NCBI GenBank assembly: GCA_964020155.1
Contig: OZ026557.1
Location: forward strand, 2,114,501 to 2,178,500
Length of the DNA: 64,000 nucleotides
DNA from: Chondrilla cf. caribensis
Taxonomy: Eukaryota > Porifera > Demospongiae > Chondrillida > Chondrillidae
Direction: 5' to 3'
Below the pieces are notes generated by a model. The model saw nothing but the letters and a program-made list of their open reading frames with translations, had not been told where the DNA came from and did no database searches. A program made the translations under genes and the position numbers. This document shows positions 1 to 38,800 of the stretch, in pieces. How positions within the stretch are numbered: the stretch's first letter is position 1; each line of letters begins with the position of its first letter.

Positions 1-471
1 CCATGACTTGCTACTCGTATGTTGTGTACTTCTTGTAGAAATCCCACTACTTATTCCCTTTGTATGGAGCATCCATTTATGAACACGTGTCAATGGACGG
101 TAAAGTGTTCGGGGACATCACAGCAGGTGGGTGCATGAGTACCTGCACTACAGATTAGTGTACATACCATGAACATGTACCCACATATGACATACTGGTG
201 TACATGCGTATGTACATATGAATGTGTATACTCATGTATATGTGTGCCATGCACGTTTTTTGAGTTCTCCAAGTTATTCAACAACCAATCAGAATTTTTA
301 CTACAATAAAAAACATGCATGTTTTTGTTTTGAAGATTTTACATGTACGTACCTACTTGTACTAAGTACGTATGTACTTTATGCAGGGAGGTATGTATAA
401 AGTATTCATGTATGTATGGGATGTAGTTTGGAGGGATTATTTGTGTTTTGTAATCACCTGGTAGATTGCAG
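1..471. other. Window start: probable RasGEF intron
   Basis: No coding exon was recognised. The stretch is rich in TACGTA/TACATA-like microrepeats. A splice acceptor (TGCAG) at 467-471 feeds the first exon. Confidence 0.5.
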
Positions 472-8039
<7,568 letters not shown>

Positions 8040-8404
8040 ATGGAAACTGTACATGTTGAACACTACCATTGTCACAGGACTATATTGTTACGTGCTTGTA
8101 TCTTATTTTGTGAATTTCACTAATTTTGCTGCAGACATGTGGTTCAGTAATTAGTATTATGCTTTGATTTATGATTATTATATCTGTAGTATACATTGAA
8201 ACTCCCATAATTATTATATTATCCAATATTAATGATATGATATGTGCAGCATAATACTTATATAATAATATTATCATAGTCAATTAGAAGATTGTCAATT
8301 CCAATGCAATTTTAGAATAATAAGTTTAATTTAATTTGTTTTTATATATACATATTATGCATAATATTATTATGCATAATTTAATAATATCCATAATGAA
8401 TGAT

Positions 8405-8410
8405 AATAAA
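8405..8410 (+). terminator. Candidate poly(A) signal for RasGEF
   Basis: AATAAA 366 bp after the RasGEF stop. Plausible, but AT-rich DNA makes chance hexamers common. Confidence 0.35.
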
Positions 8411-8620
8411 ATATTATGATTGACATCAGTCCTATATAGGCATATAACAGTTTAGGAACAATGTGCAGATATTATACCTATTATGATCGCTCTAGATCTG
8501 TTAATTTGTTGATAGATCAAGATGCAGGCCACACCTCAAACACTTTTACCTCAATTAATTATAAGCCTTAATATTATTATAATATTATATAATATTATAG
8601 TAATTTGAATTGATTATATT

Positions 8621-8626
8621 TTTATT
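8621..8626 (-). terminator. Candidate poly(A) signal for receptor copy 1
   Basis: AATAAA on the minus strand (TTTATT on plus), about 214 bp beyond the receptor stop codon at 8840-8842. Confidence 0.35.
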
Positions 8627-8839
8627 CAATTGCAATGCAAAATTGCAATACACTTAATCCTGTTCGTTATAATGATCATCAAACTATTATTACACACAGC
8701 ATATTAATGATAACTATAATTATGATTATAGTAGCATAGCTGGAAGTTCTTACAGTAATACTAGTACACTCATGGACATTAATCTATAATCACTGCAAAC
8801 CAATAGCAATCATTGTTAATGAACATGAATATTAATTGA

Positions 8840-27846
<19,007 letters not shown>

Positions 27847-27909
27847 CAGCGGTACGCTAATTGCCGAATAAACAATCAACCGCTTCTGAAATCACCAGAA
27901 ACACAAGAG

Positions 27910-27917
27910 CTTTTATA
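27910..27917 (-). promoter_or_regulatory. TATA box of receptor copy 1
   Basis: TATAAAAG on the minus strand, 64 bp upstream of the start codon, inside a block (CTCTTG after the box) that is also present upstream of copy 2. Transcription would start near 27880. Confidence 0.6.
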
Positions 27918-28303
27918 GGCGTCCGATCAATTTCCGGACAAACCTATTTCCGGAGCTCTCCTTCCTCATAACATCTTGTAGGAATTTGGCTTAGAATGTT
28001 TTCGTCACTCTGTAGCGAGAAAGTGTGTGCAATATCTAAGAAAGTTTCAAAACGTTTTAAAACTTTTGACCAATGTTTTATTTCTTGTCCAGTAAAAGTT
28101 TAGAGTCTATGATTTAATCGAAGTTTCCGACAATTGATCTATTTCGGGCAATAACAAAAATGCGTGCTATAATTCTTGCAAGCCAAATTTCTACACGACA
28201 TTGAGAGGAAGGAGAACTACAAACTTCAGTTTCTGTTGCAAGTGCGTAGCTTCAAGATACGAGTGTCCGGAAATACGTTTGTCCGGAAATTGACTTCACT
28301 ATA
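27918..28303. repeat. Promoter-adjacent foldback element, copy 1
   Basis: Imperfect inverted repeat: ATCAATTTCCGGACAAAC at the left end is mirrored by GTTTGTCCGGAAATTGA at the right end, and the CTCCTTCCTC and AAATTTGGCTT-like segments also pair. It begins next to the TATA box. Counterparts lie upstream of copy 2 (split) and in the truncated duplicate (55681-55795). Confidence 0.65.
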
Positions 28304-28668
28304 GATACGTAGCGCTACCGCATGACAGGAATGGCGGTTACAAGTCAATCTAATTGTTTGCGGTAGTCTATCAGTTTTGACATTGGAAGAATCTTACGAT
28401 CATGATGAGTAATCAGACAATATAATGGTGCGTTGTAACTTGTTAACCTTTCTTCGGAATCCTACTGTTAGCTGGTTATGTGCGGACTAAGAGCTACGCT
28501 CAAACATACAATTATTAATAGTCTACGAATAATGATTTATGTTTTTTTGCAAGGATGGAATTCATGCTTAGCACATAAATTAATGTATATTATAGTAATA
28601 TAATGTATCTTTAATACGTGGATACTTTTTGAGCCATTTGTAATAATTACCAATTTTGACATTGTGTA

Positions 28669-29256
28669 GAGTAAACAATCAATAATCGGACAAATCAATT
28701 TTCGGACACTCGGATCTCGGAAAGTACGTCGAGAATTGAAGAAACCCGAGCTTATAATCTAACCCTCTTTGACAATCGAACGAATCGAACGAATTTATAT
28801 TGCCAGTAGGAATTTATATAGGCCCACTTGCGCCATTCAGCCCATATAAATTTCTACTGGCAATATAAATTCGTCCGAAAATTGATTTGTCAAAGTGGGT
28901 TAGATTACAAGCTCGGGTTTCTTCAATTCTCGACGTTTCGCTTTGCTACTAGCAGATTTTAAAGGACATATTTAGAGGTATATGTGAAAGTGTTTTGTTG
29001 GATTTTCCTTAATCTTCCACTCGACTAGAAGACTTTGTCCGAAAATTGATTGGATCGTCCGAAAATTGATTGTTTCGGACAAGTCGTTTAACTGTTCGTA
29101 TCGCAAAGATGCGCGAAGGTATAAACTTCATAGTACGTATAATTTGTTATCTTACAGAGACCTAAATAGTGCTTTTTGTTTGAAGTCGATAGCTTCAGTA
29201 CTTTCCGAGATCCGAGTGTCCGAAAATTGATTTGTCCGATTATTGATTGTTTACTC
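28669..29256. mobile_element. 588-bp TA-flanked foldback DNA transposon derivative
   Basis: Terminal inverted repeats of about 58 bp (GAGTAAACAATCAATAATCG inward to GAAAGTAC), flanked by TA at 28667-28668 and 29257-29258. A second inverted pair is nested at 28728-28935. TCCGAAAATTGATT or its complement recurs many times. The homologous flank near 56115 has a single TA and no element. TA duplication and no ORF suggest a non-autonomous Tc1/mariner-type element. Confidence 0.75.
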
Positions 29257-29808
29257 TAGATGTAATTAAACCTTGCACCATTGTTGGTATCGACATTGTG
29301 TGAAAGAAACAGGTTATTTTATATACCTTCAAGTTATTATTTAGCAGTATAGGATTTTGTGTGTTTTGTTATACATTTTTATCAGCTGCTTCACACATTC
29401 ACAGTAAACAAGCACGAATCCAGGTAGGGTCGCCAAATTAGTGGACCCTACCCAGGTAGAGTGAACTAATTAGTGACCCTCACATACCCACAAGACAAAC
29501 AATTGAGCTTTATTGGTAACATCTCAGGACATTGTGCAGACGTGAGTCTGAGTTGACAATAAAGTGGTCAATTGTTGACATGTCCATAATTAGATATCAG
29601 CTGGAATTTAACCTAATTATGGGTCAACATGTTATTGGCTTCTTCAATTTGAGCCAGTTTAAAGCCAGTAATGAAATTCATCACTCAAGAATAGACAATA
29701 ACAAGCAATGTTTATTGTTTCCATCTGATAATGTGATAAAAACAGATGCAAATCCGGATAAGAGTTAACCGATTATGCGCCATGATGTCATCGTAGCGCG
29801 TGACCATC

Positions 29809-30014
29809 ATGGCCGAATTGAATTCGTCGAGAATGTGTGATTTGTCTCGCCGCTTTTTAGAAAGAAGAAACTTAAGATTTTAGCCCGAATGCAATCAATA
29901 ACGTACCCGAATGAAGAAACAGAGTTACGAGTGTCTCTACGGCAGAGAAGCGTCCATCTACAAACAGGAGCCAGTGCCGAATTTTGCAGCTGGGAGTTTG
30001 GCACGCTTCGTTAG
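29809..30014 (+). pseudogene. Possible frameshifted coding remnant, family unknown
   Basis: ATGGCC in a fair initiation context opens a frame of 24 codons (MAELNSSRMCDLSRRF...) that stops. A second frame continues from the overlapping region through an Arg- and Glu-rich stretch (ARMQSITYPNEETEL) to a TAG at 30012-30014. A single-base shift would join them. This stretch is richer in CpG than its surroundings. No family recognised; it may be chance. Confidence 0.2.
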
Positions 30015-30020
30015 AGAATA

Positions 30021-30344
30021 ACTCCCTCGCTTTCGATCGAATTCCTTCGTTCGTTTGCTCGAGACGAAAATTTTATTACTAGGTAGTAGTTCGATAATAG
30101 AGCTATAGTCAAAGACGGTTTCGGGTGGATAGAAGCTTCCTCGGCCGAGATATACAGGATTGTCTGCTCACTGTTCGTTTACGAACGACTCCCTCGCTTT
30201 TAATCTCATCGAGTTCGTTCGTTCGTTTTCCCGAGACGATCATTCTATTACTGGGCATTAGTTCAGTAATATAGCTAAAGTCAGCGAAAGTTTTGAGTCG
30301 ATAGAAGCTTCCTCGGCCGAGATATATGGGATTTTTTGCACCCT
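30021..30344. repeat. Two-copy 167-bp tandem repeat, CpG-rich
   Basis: Unit one from ACTCCCTCGC at 30021, unit two from the same words at 30188. Shared landmarks include CGAGACGA, TATTACT and GATAGAAGCTTCCTCGGCC. Function unknown; could be a promoter-like island or transposon end. Confidence 0.7.
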
Positions 30345-30350
30345 ATTTTT

Positions 30351-30368
30351 TGACGCCAATTGGCGTCA
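30351..30368. repeat. 18-bp perfect palindrome with a second imperfect copy
   Basis: TGACGCCAATTGGCGTCA is its own reverse complement. A near copy (one end altered) follows at 30386-30403. It could be a dimeric protein-binding site. Confidence 0.6.
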
Positions 30369-30403
30369 TTGGCCGTTTAGGGTACTGACGCCAATTGGCA
30401 TCG

Positions 30404-32079
30404 GTTAATAATAATTGGACAGTATATAAAATAACCTGTTGAGAATACATACAATAACATGTTGTTGGCCATGAAGGCTCCTCTATGAAGCCTGAAAATA
30501 GACATGGCCTGTGTGGCTTTCCATGCACACTGTATGGAAACAGCTAATTATAGGTAACCAATGAATCACCCACCCATGGGTGGGTACCTCAGTGTGATGT
30601 TGTCCCGATGATTGTAATGAACGAATGGAAATGGTTTCTGTTCATTATGTGTACATAACCACACAATACCCACAGTGAAAACATAGTAAATAGGACATAT
30701 GGTATAAAAGGGTGTGTAGTTGACAAGTTCAGCATTTTTTGATGACCCAATTATAATATTCAAATTTGAAAAAATTGAATACGGCATTGTTGTAGTATCA
30801 GAAGGGTACATAGGTAGGTAAGGAAGGTAATTCCTATTGTCAACATTATTCATAAAAAATCTGGAACGTTCATACCATTTCCTTCACATGTGCCATTCTT
30901 CCAATAACCATATCTTTAGCATCTTTTCAATCTGATACTAAATTTCAGGAATGAACACTTTTTCAATGCAAAAACACCCACTCAATCTACATGATGTTTA
31001 ATTCAAAAACAAACATCACTTTTTGGAGTTCCCAGAACTAAATTCCTTTGCAATCTGACATTTATAGATTAAGTCATTTGATTCTTCCTTATTCATCTTC
31101 TGTCAAGCTTGCAGGTGCTGTATTCCTTTGTTATCTCATACTAAAATAAACGGTATTTTCATGGAAACCTATGACATTGTGCAGATGTGTATGGCCTGGT
31201 ACCTTTACTGGTATTGTGTGAAAGAATACATACAATATCATAAGTTTTGTTGAAGACAATGGCTTCTCAATGAACCTGAAAATCGACATGGCCTATTTAG
31301 CTATCCATAATACAATCCCATTAGCTTAATGGCCATGCATGTGTACAGTGTATGCTCGTAGCTAATGTAGCCCATTATAATGGTAATGCTGGATAAAATA
31401 TGCTATAATCTATGACCTGAGATTCCAATTTACATGAAATTTCATAATATTTGTCTTAATAGTGTGTTTATTATGTTAATAAGTTAATAACTGGTACATG
31501 ATACAATAAATAAGCAACAGAGAAGGTGGGCCACGAACTTGTGGGGTATGCATCCAAACTGGTTTGGTGTAAGCAGGAGCTACGTCTGAGTGGAATGAAC
31601 TCAGCTACCCTGGGGTGTGCCTTATTTAATTAAACACTACTGAGATGTTGTATGGTGTCAGTCTGCGGTCTATCCTAGGATTCCTAATGTAATTTAATAC
31701 ATGGTTTATGGTCAAGTGACTTCCTGTGTTACTTCACCATATTAGGCAGTGTCAGTCCAGCAACTATCAAGGGTTTCCTATTACAATTTCTCAGCCAGTC
31801 ATTTTCACTACATGAAGCCAGAAATAGCCACCAACCAGGGACTTGTGTGATGCACATCCAAACTGGGTTGGTGTAAACAGGATCTACATCTGAGTGAAAT
31901 GGATTTTGTTGGGTCATGTCTCTAGAGGTGGGTGGGATGACGATTGCCCTTTCTTATCTCCATATCTTTACGTGTATGGTACTGTAGTGTGCCTGTGTGG
32001 CGTGTGTGTATGTGTGTGTGTGTTTGTGTGTGTGTATGTGTTTTTGTCTGTGTGTGTGTTTGTGTCTGTGTGTGTGTTT

Positions 32080-32146
<67 letters not shown>

Positions 32147-32270
32147 TGTGTGCTTGTGTGTGTGTTTGCATGCATGTGTGTGTTTGTGCAAGTGTGTGTT
32201 GGTAGCATAGTGTGTGTGCATGTGTGTGTGTTGGTAGCATAATGTGTGTGCATGTGTGTGTTTGTGTGTG
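30404..32270. other. Intergenic DNA between receptor copies 1 and 2, shared with the copy 2-3 interval
   Basis: No gene. Segments at 30425-30720 and 31490-31960 align with 56150-56480 and 56620-57090. Within each interval a stretch around CACATCCAAACTGG is repeated twice in direct orientation (about 31535-31610 and 31835-31905; 56640-56710 and 56935-57005). Confidence 0.6.
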
Positions 32271-32280
32271 TGTGTGCGTG
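31999..32280. repeat. Irregular (TG)n-rich tract
   Basis: TG repeats with TTTG and TCTG interruptions and two copies of a TTGGTAGCATA spacer unit. Confidence 0.85.
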
Positions 32281-32422
32281 CCCTGAAACAGTCAGCGCTG
32301 TGTTGAAATTTACGTTTTGTAGTTATTGTGTGCAAATTAATGCCGTACTGATGAGGCTCTAGAGGGTTGTGTGTGTGTGTGTGTGCGCACACACAGGATT
32401 TTGTTTACTGAATAACTTGCAT

Positions 32423-32474
32423 GTAATTCGAGTAGGGGGGTGGCAGCCCCACAAGGTTTTTTAACTCGAATTAC
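32423..32474. repeat. Short inverted repeat
   Basis: GTAATTCGAGT and ACTCGAATTAC, 11-bp perfect arms around a 30-bp GC-rich loop. Confidence 0.5.
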
Positions 32475-32522
32475 TTGTTTTATAACAATGGAAACTAACA
32501 ACTATCATTACCATTAATGAAG

Positions 32523-32605
32523 ACTAAATGATCATTGAACTTCCTGCTGAGTGGGATGCTTCTCATCATCCTCGGCACAAATCGATACTTGGAGTGATTA
32601 AGTAC
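32523..32605 (-). pseudogene. Degraded copy of the last receptor exon (exon 41)
   Basis: Resembles copy 2 exon 41 just above it (33515-33657): ATGATCATT, CTTCCTGCTGAG, GATGCTTCTCATCATCCTC and GCACAAATCGATACTT align, then it breaks off. It has no neighbouring exons, so it is a remnant of a lost receptor copy or a partial duplication. Confidence 0.6.
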
Positions 32606-33036
32606 TAGATTATTATTATTGTATAATTACAATGAGAAAATTACTTCACTTGAGTATCTTTTCTTTGCAACAGAAAATATATCGAAAGTTCAAATAGTTT
32701 CACCATTATAATATTGTATCTGCCATTTGTACTTGATACATTAAATTTCATTTTATGATTAACCAACTGCTATTGATTGGGTAGTGCTACAATCCATATT
32801 CTCAATTGGATTTTCGAGGGATGTGGGTCAAGATGTTTGGACTAGGGCTCATTCTGATTGACATATTTATATTATATAAATTAGGGTTGTTAAAGTATCT
32901 GTTTGACATATAATAAAATATAATATTTAATGTTATGATATGTGCAGCATATATATATACGTATAGTGAATTGGAAGATTGTTATTTCCAATGCAAGTTT
33001 GCAATAATAGTAATTAGTTTATTAAGAAATATGTAT

Positions 33037-33037
33037 G

Positions 33038-33070
<33 letters not shown>
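33037..33070. repeat. (ATT)n microsatellite
   Basis: ATT run, with a second near 33168-33200. Confidence 0.9.
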
Positions 33071-33072
33071 CA

Positions 33073-33160
33073 TAATGTAATAAAACGGTAAAGCAAGTAA
33101 TAATATATATCCTAATCACAGTCAGTGGCGGGGGGTGAGCCCCACATAAGGGATATGCAG
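33073..33160 (+). repeat. Dispersed repeat, inverted relative to 53254-53340
   Basis: AAAGCAAGTAATAA, CACAGTCAGTGGC and GGGGTGAGCCCCACATAAGG all reappear as reverse complement at 53254-53340. Non-coding. Confidence 0.65.
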
Positions 33161-33514
33161 TTTAGTCTATTATTATTATTATTATTATTATTATTTTATT
33201 TAATTATTTTATTTAATTGTAATACATTTGTATATATGCTTAATTTATGTATATAATTACTTATCATAACTTTTGTCACCATCTACACGTTATAATAATA
33301 AGAAAAATATTATATATATATATAATATACATACCAATAATAATGTCATGAGTATATTATTTAATTTTTACATAATAATAAATTGAAATACACATGATTA
33401 TAATAGTGTAGCTGGAGATTCTCACAGTAATACTAGTACCATAATGGACATTAATAATCTATAATCACTGCAAACCAATAGTGATCATTGTTAATGACCG
33501 TGAATATTAAATGA

Positions 33515-35773
33515 TCATTTAGTTTCCTGCTGAGACTGATCCTTCTCATCACCCTCAGAGCAAATGGATACTTTATCTCCCTCATTGGGATCATCCTCAG
33601 CCCCCTGGCCGTGGGTGGAGTGATAGGCCACTTCATACACATTGGAAGCCTTCTTTGCTATGTTTAAAACAGGGAAGAGTTATGTAGTTACTGTAAATGT
33701 ACGTAAACATGTAGGAACTGTTACAATTACAATTGCAGTCACAACAGGAAGTCACCCACACTATATCCGTGTCATATACAAAGTGTTGAAGGATTCAGAA
33801 GCTTTATATATTGCCAGAAAGGGTACTCCATCAATGCTAAGCGATTCTTTTGATGATATGCACACTTACTTTCATCGTGTGAGGTTTTCTTTTCTTTCGG
33901 CAGAGTTGAGGATGAAATCAATGTTGATTCTCCAGATGCCTTTAGGATCAACAGAATAATTGACATTATTTTATAATGAGCTCAGTGAAGCATGAGAGGG
34001 AGTGTCCAAAGAGAATTATGTAATAATGTGCATGTGTATAGTTCATAGATATTGTACATTGTCAACTACATGTGGTGGTATATTGTTATAAATCTAATCA
34101 ATGTCCTTGGCAGACACAATCATTATTACGATAATGAAGTGTTTGACCATTTTGTATGTTTACTAATAATTGATAAACCAACTCCAATTATAATGATATG
34201 ATCGGTGACCATATTATTCCCTCAATTCAATTATAATGAGGGAATACACGTGCCTAGCAGTTCGTACTAGGTTTGTACAGTGAATTCTCATTAATCTGCC
34301 ACAGCTATATCTGCCAAAACTTCCAATCCACCACAATTTCCCATTATCAACATAATGTACAAGTACCAATGAACATCCAGTTAATCCGCCAAACTTTTTT
34401 TTCCAAACTTTTCTTTGAAAACAAATTGTGGCAAATTAAAGAGTACTGTCATTCATTGTACTTAATTTGATTGACAAACGAAATCCTAATAGGATTCTTG
34501 TACAATAAATTATATATTGAAGGCTTGTTGAGCAAAGTATCTGCCTGAAACATGAATGACCTGATGGCATGTTGTGTGGCAATGAGTACTAACCTTAGTA
34601 AAGGCAGCATCAATATCAGAGCTCTGCTTTGCCTTACGTCTTTTAGTGTGACAGAATTTCTTGAATTTGGCACGAAACTCATCATGTCTTACAACAAGGC
34701 ATATGAAGATAAACACACCCTACACATTACAGGGCACAAGAGGTCAAGCTAACATACTGGTTCCACAAGTGTAGTAATACTTTACAGACCCAGTTCTGAG
34801 TACTGTAGAGCATAGGCAAGACACACATACGGCTATGCATGTATGCTCAAGTAAATACAGAATATTCTCATCACCTGCAATGTGTTCAGGATGAGAAATA
34901 CCCAAGCGAAGAATGATGTAGTGGGATTAACAGCCAGGAGTCCAAAGATCCATGTCAATCCAGTGAGAGGGAGAAGTATCGCAATTGATTTCACAAGGTG
35001 CCTAGGATTTAATTGCAAACAACAAATTCAGATTCAGTGCCGCTCGAATAGGTGTAAACAATATGACTGCAGTGTACCCATTATTTTATAGGTGACTCAC
35101 AAGGCTTTGATGGCATTAGTCTTCATATCACTGTCTGTATTCTGCAAACCTCTACTCACATATATCTTCCTCAAAGCGATGACTATTATAACTGCATTCA
35201 CCTGGGTAATATATTGAAAAGTACAGTCAAAAAGCTGACTACTATTATACTGAGTAGTATGGTAGGCTTTTGTATAGTTCTACAGGAACTATGGAACATG
35301 AATCAACTTGGAATTGCATATCATAATGTATGTACTGAAAAACTCACCAGTATAACAAACAGCATTGGAACTATAAAGGCAGCAATTACACCATCTTCTA
35401 TTGGAAGCCAGCACCTGTAATTATTGAAGCCAAAAAAGTATGGGGGTTGAAGTGGAGAATATGTTCAATTCAGAAATGCTGATATGAATAATACACGTTC
35501 ACATACGCTCTAATCTTGTGATAATCTGGATTGCCTTTGTCATATGAAGCAGGTATCCGATACAAGTTATGCTTAGCAGCAACAGAAATGGCTGCTATTA
35601 TGGCAGGTAGAACTGTACATGTGAAACAGTAAATAAAGTCGAGTGTGAGGCAACACAGGACACACAGCCACTTACATGGAGGTATACACAAATGTATTCT
35701 ATGCATAGACACAAATATAATCACGCATGCACACGCACATGCACGCACACATGCATGCAAACACACACACAAA

Positions 35774-35841
<68 letters not shown>

Positions 35842-38800
35842 ACACAAACACACACATACAGATGCATACAAGCACATGCATACACATTCACACATATTAT
35901 ATATGTACAGTTACACACTGGTGTTACTCACTCCATCCTGTGATGGAGTAATACAACAACCACTTTCTCTTGTTGATATGAAATACAATGACAGTCATTC
36001 GAAAGATGTGAATTCCTTCACACAACATCCAGAAGAATAGAGACAAAAAGAAGTAGTGAAGGAGAGTTGTCACCAGTGTACAAGCAATCTGAATAGTAAA
36101 AAGAAACGATTATAATGTTCACAAAGGCATAGAACTGGTTGTTGTCACTGTACAAACATAATATCGCTAACTAAGTTGTGCAATGCTGCATTGATACACA
36201 AAGGTTTACCATACAATTCCTTCTTCTAAATTCGTTTTTGAAATATAGCAGTAAAGTATTGTTGCCATTTATAAACTTACTGGTGATGATGTAGCTGTTT
36301 GACTGCCAGAAATGAATATGACCAACCCAAAGGTCAAAGCTAAACACAAGTTCAAGTGGACAAAGTTCCCAATTTGTGTTATTAGTTGTTTCCTGTAAGT
36401 ATAAATGCAAATGGATCACTCTGGTTCTCTTATGAGTTCATGTCACTGATCAGGAGTTGATGTATATTACAGAAATTATTATAATGATTATGCATAATAT
36501 TATAATGCTATATAATATATGTAATGTACAATACTATTGGAATTTATAAAAGTTATCATTAAATTACATTCAGACATTAGCATAATATGTATTGAACAGT
36601 TGTTCCACTGCTTGGATTGGTGAGACCGGTCATCATGGCAACCATGAAGTGTAGGGCATTCCTACCAGCCACCAAAGCCTTGTGACTTGTGGGTAGTTGA
36701 AGGTAGTTAATATCTATCCAACTATAACCACATACTTACCTTAGCATAACTAAACGGATGTATGTATATACATAAACAGAGATGTTGCTGCTGAGCTCGT
36801 ATATGTGGGGCGAGCCCGAGCAGTTACCAATGATTTAATCAGTCATCCCACAAGTTATACTATATTAGGCAAACTCACCTTAAACTAACAAAGTAGGCAA
36901 TAGTGAGAGCCAGAGCAAACAGAGATATGGTGCACCCCATGTACGTTGCAACGGAGAGAGCAAGAAGATGCTCAGGAGAATATTGCTGCAACAAGATGAA
37001 ATGCAATTATTATCAATTTGTAATTTGTGAGTATAGGTTACAAAATTATGCTTTAATGTACACATTAGTTTTCTATAAATTGTTAGAATTTATTCTTATA
37101 TTATTAGTTGACGATGTATATTGGGTGTGATGTGAGATGTAATGTGTATGTATGTCATAGTACTATTGACACAATGCTTACATTTGTTGATCCAGAAACA
37201 TCCACTAAGACTGCAAAACTCGTCAGATGTGTACTCTTACATACAACAGTATCCTTCTCAATGACAGTTGTTAGCCCTTCATTAGACCATTGTCCAGTGC
37301 TAAAGGATATGTATCAAAGTACTGTGATGTATTGAATATTAATGTAGTTGTGTGAGTGCTTGTAATTTTAATGGTCCTAATTATATTACTATTAGTGTAA
37401 AATCAAATTGTCAATGATCTGTCACACTGTAATAAACCTGCAGCACATTGCAAGCCACTACTACTTACAGTGAATTTTCATCATCTTTGTCAGATGGAAA
37501 TTTCCAAAACACACATTTGGCATTTTTAACTGAAGACTAATATGATGAGAATAGAGAAATATTTTACAGCTGTGGACAATGAAACAGAAGAGTCTTCATT
37601 AAATTGAGAGTTCCAATAAAGCACTAACCTCCATTGGGAATGTTATTTCAACCGGCTCATTCAATAGAGTCTGTGAATTGGCATTAGTTAATCCAACCTG
37701 ACTTGATAAAATGATTGATCCCAAGTGACAGTCATACATCCTTTCACAGCTGTGCTGCCCACTAATTGTGAAATAAAATTATAAAAATATTTACATATAA
37801 CAATTATGTTGAACACATTGTTACACCTACAGTACTGAAATACTCATCTCGAATGAATTAGTAAATGGTATTATATGTATATACTATACAAATGTATTGT
37901 GGTTGTCTGTTATAATAGTTTTTAGGATCGGATACTGTTCAATGCTACACCTCCTTATATATGTGATCATCAATGATTGAAAATTAGATGAATTGATTAC
38001 TAAGTCTTCTATTAATATCGATTAGACTAGATGTAGAAATGAAGATAACTAACAGAGTAGAGATAGGATTGGAGTTTGTCAGTTTTTCCAATTCAGTATT
38101 AAAGTATAAATATACACAACACATATGTAGATACATATACTATGCTTACATTTCCACATCTTGGAGTACGGTATGGTTTGTTTTATTCACACCTGTCTGT
38201 AGCAATTCTGACAGTCCATTGATTTGCATATTTACAACTTGAACAGCTGTAAGGAATAACCATTGGTGGTTTCACAGTATGTTCAGGCCTGGGTCAGGGA
38301 CAGTGTTATGTGCACACATATGTATAATTATAATTATTTTACTGGTCACTTGAGAACATGCACACGTGCTTACTGAAACACATGCATCTACTGGAATCCT
38401 TGACAACGTATACTTAGGTATGTATAATTGTAAAGTATGCATTAGTACTTATTACCCATTTACAAAGGCATAAGGGATTATTGTACAATATGTAAAAACA
38501 AATATGAATAACAAAGAGGCTGAATTTTTGAAATTTCAGTTGGATTTGATCTACAGAAATTGCTGACAAAACCAACTATAGATAGGCACTTATGTACTAT
38601 TTGACATTGCATATTGGAAAGGTATTTTGGCCTATGGGTATTCGAAAAAAGAATATTATTTTGTATGTTTGCTTATTTAGTATTGCCCACTTGAGAGGTG
38701 TAGCAGTGTCTTTGATGTATATGCCCACTAAAACAATAATGACAAAATAATATTATATTGGGCATAAAATTAGGAGCCAAAATTAACTTACATCATATAC

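Larger units (their letters stand above)
8040..8839. other. Convergent intergenic region, RasGEF 3' UTR and receptor copy 1 3' UTR
   Basis: AT-rich, no ORF. From about 8084 it resembles 58424-58680 and, more weakly, 32930-33010, so the 3' flank shared by the receptor copies begins about 45 bp after the RasGEF stop. The two genes end tail to tail here. Confidence 0.7.
33515..36985 (-). other. Copy 2 exons 32-41: seven-helix domain and tail
   Basis: Exons 36879-36985, 36281-36392, 35932-36088, 35507-35612, 35348-35414, 35101-35201, 34875-35001, 34594-34719, 33870-33939, 33515-33657. Exon 37 (35101-35201) is 9 nt shorter than in copies 1 and 3, removing three residues from intracellular loop 3. 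The tail ends QQETK and TGA. Confidence 0.88.

Noticed and set aside
32347..32375. CTGATGAGGCTC, resembling a hammerhead core
   Set aside because: No complementary second stem followed by GAAA, and no matching stem I. A GAAAC some 60 bp upstream is in the wrong order.
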